This document shows positions 56,385 through 64,000 of a stretch of DNA of 64,000 nucleotides, piece by piece. The position numbers and the translations under genes are program-made. The notes beneath the pieces were generated by a model. The model was not told the DNA's origin. It ran no database searches and worked only from the letters and a program-made list of their open reading frames with translations. Source of the stretch: Laburnicola sp. R22_1 (lineage: Eukaryota > Ascomycota > Dothideomycetes > Pleosporales > Didymosphaeriaceae); NCBI GenBank assembly GCA_014281115.1, contig JACONQ010000008.1, positions 372,001-436,000 of the forward strand, in the 5' to 3' direction. The first letter of the stretch is position 1; every line of letters begins with the position of its first letter.

Positions 56385-59300
56385 AAACAAAATTCTCTAA
56401 GAAGGTTCTTTTCTTCCTTTATCCCCCTTCTACAGTTGTTTAATCTAAATAAGAGCCTCTTTAATATTATTCTAGAATATTTTTCTTTTCTAGAACTCTT
56501 TAATAGCGTTAGCACTTAGATTAGTACCTAGCTTCTATAAATTTTCTTCTTTTAGGTAACCCTCCTATTTAATAAAATATTCCTAGGTTCTACCTAATAA
56601 CTGCCTACTCTCTAGGACTTTTTTTACATAGTATACGTTATCGCTAAATATGTATAGGGTGTCTATAATAGAATCTACGTAAGACTTAATAGCTTTCCTT
56701 TGTTTATAAAGCTCTAATAATAATATATAGAAGACTAGGTATACGTTTAATTCTAGAAATGTAACTCTATAGACTCCTTTCCCTATAGGGTACTTAACTA
56801 TACCTAGTTTAATAAACTTCTAATTAAGTTTGCGCTTTAGTTAAGTAGAGTTTAGATATTTAGTAGATATAAACACTTAATCCCTAGTTTAAGATTAAGG
56901 TACTTTCTTTTCTTATTAGTATACTTCTTCTAGTACTTATTTGCTACTATAATTTCTATTCTATATTAAGCCTATAGTGTAATAACTTTTACTACAATTA
57001 ATATATCTAGTAGTAATTCTCTATTGCTAAGCGGCATTCTAGGCTATTTTAATATATAAGAATCTGCTCTATAGTATATATAAAAAGGAGTTACTCTAGT
57101 TATTACGTTTATACTATTATTATACGCAAATTTTATAATTAGTAACTATCTTGCCTAGTTATGTTATTCTAGGTAGTAAAAACACTAACAATACTACTTA
57201 AGCGTCTAATTCTGCCTTTTAGTTTACCTATTTATTTGCGGGTAATAGACTAATAATAATACACTTATAGTGTTAAGGTAATAATAAAAAGAGTCCTAAT
57301 ACTAAGAGTTTATTATTAGGCCTCTATCTAATAAAACTATCTTAGGAGTGATGTGTAACCTAATAGTATCCTAAATCTAGGCTTCTACTAAGTTTTTTGC
57401 GTTCTAATCTGCCCTAGTAGGTATATAATAAGCTATCTTTATTAGATAGTCTACTATTACTAGAATAGTATTATAGACTTAGCTAGGTGTTTAGCTAGGG
57501 GGTAAGTCTATAATAAAATCTAAGGTAACATCCTCCTAAGGGCTATTTAGCACAGGCAAAGGATTTAAAAGATTCTATAGTTAGTGTTAAAGTGCAATAG
57601 ATATCCTATACTTTAAATAGTTTTAATAGTAGTTCTTAACTTTGCGTTATATTCCTTTCTATTAGAAATGCCTTCTTAACTTCTCTAACGTCTTCTTTGT
57701 CCTAAAATACCTATCTATAGAGCTATTATAGTATATTTAGAGGGCCTTTGCCTTCTTTGTACTGATTATAAGCACTTTAATTCTATTTTATTTTATTACG
57801 CCTTTATTTAATAACTCTTTACCTAATTATAAGGGCTAAAGTTCTTCTAGAGCCTTAACTTTATTCTTAGTCTCTAAGTTAGATTTAGAGCTACTATTTA
57901 TTAATAATATTAGCTCTTCTATAATTGCTTTCCTAGGTTTACGCCTCCTTAGCTGTCTTTATCCTTAGAGTGCCACTTATTAGAATCTTGTAATTATACT
58001 AATTAATTAAGTAGTTAGTTTATTAAAAGTATTCCTACTTAATAATGTTTTTAAAGGCTCTATATAAGCCCTATTACCTTTCTCTACTAGGTGTTGCGCC
58101 TTGCTTATATAGTTAGGGCGTCTTAATAGTCTATCTACTAGGTTTTTCTTTTCTAGCTAGTGGATAATAATAAAATTATACTCTACTAGCCTCTTATAGA
58201 CTCTAACCTACTAGTAGTTTAATTTCTTTATATTTATAAACTATTACAAGTTATTATAATTTATAAGGATAGTAAATAGAATACTTAATAGGTAGTATTA
58301 CTAATATTAAACACTTTTAATAATAGATAGCGATTCCTTATTATATGTATTATATTAAACTTGTATGCTATCTAGCTTTTATAAAAAGAAATTAATAAGT
58401 TGCTATTATAGGGTTCTATTAGATTTAGGTATATTCTAGCTTAATATACTAGATATTACGCTACCTAAGGCATCTATTTTAAGTCTTATCTCTTTATTAG
58501 ACTTAAAGTACACTAATATAGGCACTATTATAAATATAGCTTTTAACTCTTTAAAAGCTGCTCTTGCCTACGCATCTAGGTGTAAGGATTAGCTTTTCTC
58601 TTTTCTTTAAGCTTACCTGCCCTAGGCAGCACTAGACTCCTTTTAAGTAAGTTTAGTAAATGGTAGAGCTACTCTTAAAAATCCTATAATAAATATCTAG
58701 TAATAATTTATAAAACTAATAAACGCCCTAATATTATATACTATTTTAGGGAGTAGCTATTTTATAATTATTTTTATATAGTCTTTATGCATCTTAACTT
58801 CTTTTTAGCTAATAATATAGCCTAGGTACTTTGTCTCTTTCTAATAAAACTTATACTTACTAAGTTTAATATATAGCTTAGCTTTATATAGCCTTTAGAA
58901 GACTTCTTTTATATATTATTTATATTCCTCTTTTATATTAGAGAAGATAAGTATATTATCTAAATAGATAATACACAATATATTAATTAGTCCTACTAGG
59001 ACTTTATTAATATGCTTTTAGAATTGTGTTAAAGTATTAGTTAAACTAAATAGTATTACTAAGTACTTAAAGTATCTATACTTTATATAAAAAGTTGTCT
59101 TCTATTTATTACTTTTCTTAATTCTTATTCTATAATATACCTCTTAGATATTAAGCTTAGTAAAGAACTTTGCTTTTACTAATCTTTCTAAGAATTTAGT
59201 AATTAAGGGTAACGCATAATAATTCTTAATAGTAATCTTAGTAAGGCTATAATAATTCATATATAGTCTTAATATACTATTCTTTTCTTTGCAAATAGAA

Positions 59301-61350
59301 TTAGTACTTTAGCTAGTAACCTTAAATATTATATCTAGTCTTTTTATAAGTAATCTATAATATACTTACATAAGACACTTAGCTTATTCTTAGATAAGTT
59401 ATAGAGGGGCTAATAGGATAGTTATTTTCTAAAAAGAACATTAATACTTAGATTAGTTACAGAGTGTTTTACAAGTACCTCTAATTAATTACTATTTACT
59501 ATATTAGCAAACTCTTAGTATACCTATAGTATTATAGCCTTTACTAAAATTATAGATATTCTATTACTTATATAGCTAATATAACACGCGTATAATTCTA
59601 TAGTTAAGTCTAATATTATTAAACTAAACTGTTCCGCGTCTTTAAGGGCTACTTTGCCATAGTTAGGCGTATTCTACTTTAACTTTTTTTAAAATAATAA
59701 TTAACCTGTGTAAAAGTTAAATTTTAGATTATATATAGCAAATTACAGTAATTCTAAGTATATTTTATACTTTCTTAGGTCTGTTACTATAAATAGAACC
59801 TAGTAAGTCTCTCTATAATCCCTAGTATCTACTAGATACAGTTTAGTAACTATAAATCTATATATAGTAATATTTGCACTATTTACTACTTCTACTATAA
59901 AGTCTAGTAAGAGTATTACTATTAAATCTTTCTTCTTTGCAAAGTAAGTAGAGATTATATTAAGTTTAGCGCTACTATTAACTAGTGTCTTAACTAAGCC
60001 TAAATTCCCTACTATAGCCTACGCTATTATCGCAGTTAGCCTCTTTAGATAAAGTATATTATAGAGCTTTCTAAGCTACTTAATCTTTTTATACTTAATA
60101 ATTGCGGCTAATAGAATAAAGTCTAGTTCTACTAGCTCTTACTTTCTTTTACAGACTAATGCGTTCTTAAGATAAAAAAGTAGGTCTAAATTTCTCTTCT
60201 TCTTATAATTAGGAGAGATATAGCCTCTCATACTATAGTTCTAGTAAGTAACTTTTAGGTTATCTTTATTCTCTTCCTTCTATATTAAGGTAGGCTATTT
60301 ATAGTCCTTACGCTCCTTTTTGCTATATTTAGCTAGCCTAGCTAACTTAGTAGGGGGCGTTATTAATTTAGGCCTCTTTAATAAGTCCTTAGACTTGCCT
60401 TTACTCTTAGTAGACCGCCCTTTCTTTTAGTAAAGGCAATTAGCAATCTCTTTTACCTTTATAAGAGTTTTCCTTTAAGAAGGTAAGTAATATAGAACTT
60501 TTTATATAGCTTATTATCTATAAAAGCTATAAATTTAGCTACCCTATAATACTTATTCTACTCTTTAATTTTATTCTATAAAGGGAGAAGGTAGTTAAGT
60601 AAGTTTATTAGAGACTATCCTACTCTTTAGCAGTAGTTTTTATTGCCTTAAACGCTATCTACTAGCATTATAATAAAGTGCCTAGGGCATTAAGTATTTG
60701 TTCTATTAATATCTACTAGGTAGGAGCCTATTTAGGGTCTGTTTATTATTATTAATTAGAATATAACTTAAATTAACTTTAAAGGTCCTTAGATAGATAC
60801 TATCTACTAAAGGAAACTTTATAATCTTTTATAATAAAGTAAGAAGGTACTTGCAAAAAATAAAACTTATAATTCTACTTCTATTAGTTATAATTATAAT
60901 AGCTCTTATAGTTATAGGTGTATAATAGGGGTAGTTATAGTAAGATACTTTATTTAGTGGCTACTAGGGATAATAAGGCTATAGTAGCTATATATAGGGT
61001 ATTAGTAAGCTTATTAAGAGCTACTATATCGCTTGCTTTGTATTATTATTCAATATTCTTAATATATTATATTTTCTATTATTTCTATTCCTTGCGCGCC
61101 TAGTCTTGTAGTTCTATAAGATAAGCTACCCTTTTATTAGCTTCTTTTATAGTTAGCTCTATTAGAGGGCCTTGCAAACTCTTAGGGCTATTATTAATTT
61201 TTTATTAGGTAGCCTCCCTAAATTCTTCTACTTATTCTTCTATCTACCTGATAGTACTAGCTTGCTACTAAGTATTTTTAAATAGGCTGCCTAGCTTTTA
61301 GCTTGCAAAGGCAAGGCGTCTACTAGACCTATATATTATTATTATAGCGG
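56385..61350 (-). pseudogene. Gypsy-2 chromovirus gag-pol remnant, minus strand
   Basis: Gag lies from about 61350 to 60400, with a knuckle trace. Protease: LVKTLVNSSAKLNIIS at 59945-60000 (family LIDSGA, Asp to Asn). Reverse transcriptase: LYNLSKNKLSVLCKYI near 59375, then YLDNILIFS at 58940-58966 (YLDD expected). Integrase: FRTKKTLEKLRRHF near 57670-57710, then FIIDLPPS, ILVIVDYLIKIAYYIP and YYPQINRQTKRQNQ around 57170-57520. Chromodomain near 56440-56620: YQVELGIFYQIGGLPKRRKF, then NAIKEFQKR. Stops at Gln codons throughout. Open frame 56270-56515 is this chromodomain end fused by chance to the P4 end. No matching LTR pair found. Confidence 0.85.
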
Positions 61351-61352
61351 CA

Positions 61353-61576
61353 AGAATTCTACCACTGCCTATAAGAAAGCAATTTAAATATAAGGGCGCT
61401 ACTAGGACGCCTAATAGTTAATAAGGTAGAATAGAATAATATTAGAAGGTAAGTAGTAATAAGATAAATCGCTACCCACTCTTATCTAAAGTAAGGGGTT
61501 TTTTATCTAGACTCCTACTAGGCTTAAAGGAGGCATAAGGCCCTATTAGGCTATCTAAGCAATAAGGAGACCTTAT
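61353..61576. other. Unassigned AT-rich DNA upstream of gypsy-2 gag
   Basis: Expected place for the gypsy-2 leader and 5' LTR, but no minus-oriented LTR could be recognised. Confidence 0.3.
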
Positions 61577-61752
61577 AATAAGGGGCTAAGCGCCCTTTTA
61601 CTAGTTACTTAGCCTACTATCTTAGAGTTCTAGGTCTATACTTTTGCTAAGCTAAGAGTATATAAGTTTATAGCTAGAGTTACCTTTGAACTCTATTAAA
61701 TTTATAAGTTTACTTAGGCAACTCTAACCTCTTAGTCTAAAGCCCCCTTATA
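61577..61752 (+). mobile_element. Solo LTR of the gypsy-1 family
   Basis: Follows the gypsy-1 LTR from AAGGGGCTAAGCGCCC through TTAAATTTATAAGTTTACTTAGGC-like sequence to AGCCCCCTTATA, with about 30 bp missing inside. Its orientation is opposite to gypsy-2, so it does not belong to that element. No clear target duplication. Confidence 0.75.
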
Positions 61753-62154
61753 AATAAAACTAATACTAAAAAAATTAAATTACTATTTAGTACTATAAGT
61801 AGAAAGTATATATACAATTTATTATATATTATAGTAGTAAAGTAAAATAAGAATTTCAAGTTATTAATTATTTAGTAATATAATATTAGGAAGAGAAATA
61901 TTACAGACCTTTTAGTATATAGTATAATGCTATAAGGGAAAGCTGTCTAGTAATATAATAATAAATTAAAAAGTAAATACTAATTATTTAGTAATATAGT
62001 AGAGGAGTAAGTATATTAGAATATTATTATTATTAAATTATTATTTTAGAAGTTAGGAAAAAATATTAGAAAAACTTTAATATACTATAGTTTTAGGTCT
62101 TAGCGTATATATAATATATTATAATATAGGTACTAGTAATATAATAAAAATATG
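61753..62154. other. AT-rich stretch with an inverted family C end
   Basis: 61865-61935 in reverse reads TATACTATATACTAAAAGGTC, then TGTAATATTTCTCTTC, matching the C end at 10430-10465. Nothing else supported. Confidence 0.45.
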
Positions 62155-63240
62155 TGTGGCGTTATTTTATCTATCTAGGGATAGAACAACAAAGGCTTTC
62201 ATCTTAAATAATATAATAAAACAAGCAGAGCCCCCTACTTAGTAATTAAAAAAGGCGTAAAAAGGTAATAAAAAAAGTGCGTTTAAACTACTAAGCGAGC
62301 TTAGTGGTCTTAGCGCGAGGCTTTTATAAGCAAATCTTTTATAAAGAGGCTACTTAGAACTTTAGGGGAGATATAACTTTAGCGCAGCTACACTATAAGC
62401 TATTTTTTTACTATTCTAAGTTGTAAATTATTATTCTAATTATTATAAATAATATAAGTTAATATATTAATAGGTATATACTATTTCTTATAAGTAGAAT
62501 AAAGGTAATATATACTAGATACACTATTGCTCTATTATTATATTAAGGTTGTTCTTAATAAATCTTCTCCTATTACTATCTTTCTATGCTCTACTATCTA
62601 TTTAGGTATTAATCTTATTTAAAAGAAATACTTACTACTGTTAAAGAGTATATATTATAGTTTTGCGCCGTTACTACTAAGGTAATAATACTAGAGTTTT
62701 ATTATATTTATAAAATAATTATCTATAAAAGCCTAGTATACCTAACTATCTAGGAGGCGATTCTTATATACTAGCTAGGTTAGTAGCTTATCTAGTTCTT
62801 AAAGACTAGTAAGTCTATATTTCTACTTTAGTAAAAGTAATTACTTTTTATTAGTAATAGAATTCTCTAGTAGGAAACGTAAAAGAATAATAAGGTATTT
62901 ATTAATAAGCTATAAAGTAGTACGAGCGTTATATAAATTTATAAAATTCTCCTAGCTATTATTATTACTATTAAGTTAGCTTATCTAAGCAAGTATACTG
63001 CGTAGCAGCATAAGTAAAAATAACTAATAATAGTGGTAGTAATAAGCTAGGTGTGCTGTGTATATTATAAGTAAATCTTATATAGGTTAGAAGCTTATAA
63101 AGTGTAGAATTATTAAGGTATTTAAGGTTAGTATTTAATTAGAATTAGGTGTAGTATATAGTAGTATATAATAACCTTCTATCTTAATCTACTTTAATCT
63201 TAAACTAAAAAAAAGGTTAAAACAGGTATTTGGTAAGCTA
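62155..63240 (+). mobile_element. Family A element copy, about 1.09 kb
   Basis: TGTGGCGTTATTTTATCTAT at the start; GGTATTTGGTAAGCTAATA near the end. It parallels 3907-5215 throughout but lacks the 180-bp LTR, giving the empty site near 62445. The decayed plus-strand frame is the same. Flanks give only a weak duplication. Confidence 0.65.
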
Positions 63241-64000
63241 ATATACAATAAAAAAATAGTATAGTAGAAAAGTTTTTCTGCATAACTATACAAATCGTGC
63301 GTAGATATACGCAGACTTGCGCATTTGTGCGCATTTTTATATAAGTAATTTACAAGCATAAAAATACTTAGAGATATATAGATATACGTAGACTTACGTA
63401 GATGTGTATAAATAGCCTAAATAAGTAATTTTTTAAAGCTTTATAACTTGTTTACTAGTAAAGCTATAATTTTAATTTTTTAATAGATTTATAGAGAAAA
63501 TACTAGTCTTTAATTATTAAATTTAAAAACACTATTTCTATTATATAATTAGTTAGTAATTAAAAAAACTCTTTATTTTACTAGTTATTATATATATTAC
63601 GTAATATTATTATATAAAAATATAGTACTAATACATTATTATATAAATTTTAACAAAGTTGTAATAATAATAAAGTAGTTAAAAAGTTATTAAAGTTTAA
63701 ACTTTTTAAAATAGTGTTCTTTGCTAAGTCACTAATTTTCGCCCAATCTAATTCTTTTAAATAATTATAAAACTATATTTTTTCTATTTTTAAACCTATA
63801 AAACTTAGAGTTTAGGGTTAGGTAGAAGTTCTATATAATACACTAGTAATTAGTACTATTTTATTAACTAGTAATTACTATCTAGTAAGAGACTTTAACT
63901 TTATACTTTAAAAATCTTTTTTAAAACCTTACTAAGCAGCTTGCTAAGTAGCTTACTAAGCATTTTTTTAATTTTAGCTAATTAAAAAGCTTTATTTACT
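63241..64000. other. AT-rich end of window with a short direct repeat
   Basis: GTAGATATACGCAGACTTGC (about 63302) and a mutated version, ATAGATATACGTAGACTTAC (about 63380), recur with 78-bp spacing. Possibly the start of another element running off the window. No gene found. Confidence 0.35.

Noticed and set aside
56385..61752. LTR at 61577 as the 5' LTR of gypsy-2
   Set aside because: It is in plus orientation and matches gypsy-1, while gypsy-2 is on the minus strand.
1..64000. tRNA or rRNA genes
   Set aside because: Scanned for conserved tRNA arms and rRNA blocks; none could be supported in this AT-rich sequence.

Overview
This window looks like an AT-rich, gene-poor heterochromatic block from a filamentous ascomycete (Pezizomycotina). 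I found no intact protein-coding gene. Almost every coding relic is a transposable element riddled with TAG/TAA stops where the family needs Gln or Trp, and with Asp to Asn and Glu to Lys changes. C-to-T and G-to-A changes on both strands, favouring CpA/TpG, are the signature of repeat-induced point mutation (RIP), a fungal defence against duplicated DNA. Element types also fit a mould: Tc1/mariner, pogo/Fot1 with CENP-B-type DNA binding, hAT, Ty1/copia and Ty3/gypsy chromoviruses.

Layout. 0.5-2.5 kb: a decayed Tc1/mariner transposase split by an unmutated solo LTR. 2.5-3.4 kb: an unidentified decayed ORF. 3.7-6.7 kb: a repeat family here called A, one copy carrying a second clean 180-bp solo LTR. 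7.15-9.92 kb: a CAGTGGGGTG-ended element (M) holding a 693-bp hairpin element and a 1.1-kb family B insert with a 9-bp target duplication. 11.5-12.0 kb: a decayed histone H3-like gene. 14-16.1 kb: a hAT transposase. 16.7-22.2 kb: a complete copia element with matching LTRs and target duplication. 22.5-28.1 kb: a three-deep nest of pogo-like elements. 28.2-36 kb: family A, RIP-mutated LTRs and a second copia. 36.0-45.1 kb: a gypsy chromovirus inside a family B element. 45.1-50.4 kb: fragments of families A-D. 50.4-56.4 kb: more pogo-like elements, again nested. 56.4-61.4 kb: a minus-strand chromovirus, then a solo LTR, another family A copy and featureless AT-rich DNA.

The elements do not work together. 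They form a layered record of insertions in which each nesting gives relative age. The oldest layers are almost pure A+T. The youngest (solo LTRs at 1715 and 4224, the copia at 16726, the pogo copies) keep CpG and higher GC. Target duplications could be read for most elements, so boundaries are often exact.

The observations most worth following are these: four unrelated-sequence pogo families share a direct repeat of exactly 17 bp period in their terminal repeats; the histone H3-like relic; loss of catalytic Asp that follows the TpG context; the family A/B repeats with about 9-bp target duplications and no recognised class; and about 2 kb of extra possible coding sequence after pol in the first chromovirus. 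All family calls come from reading motifs by eye, with no database search.
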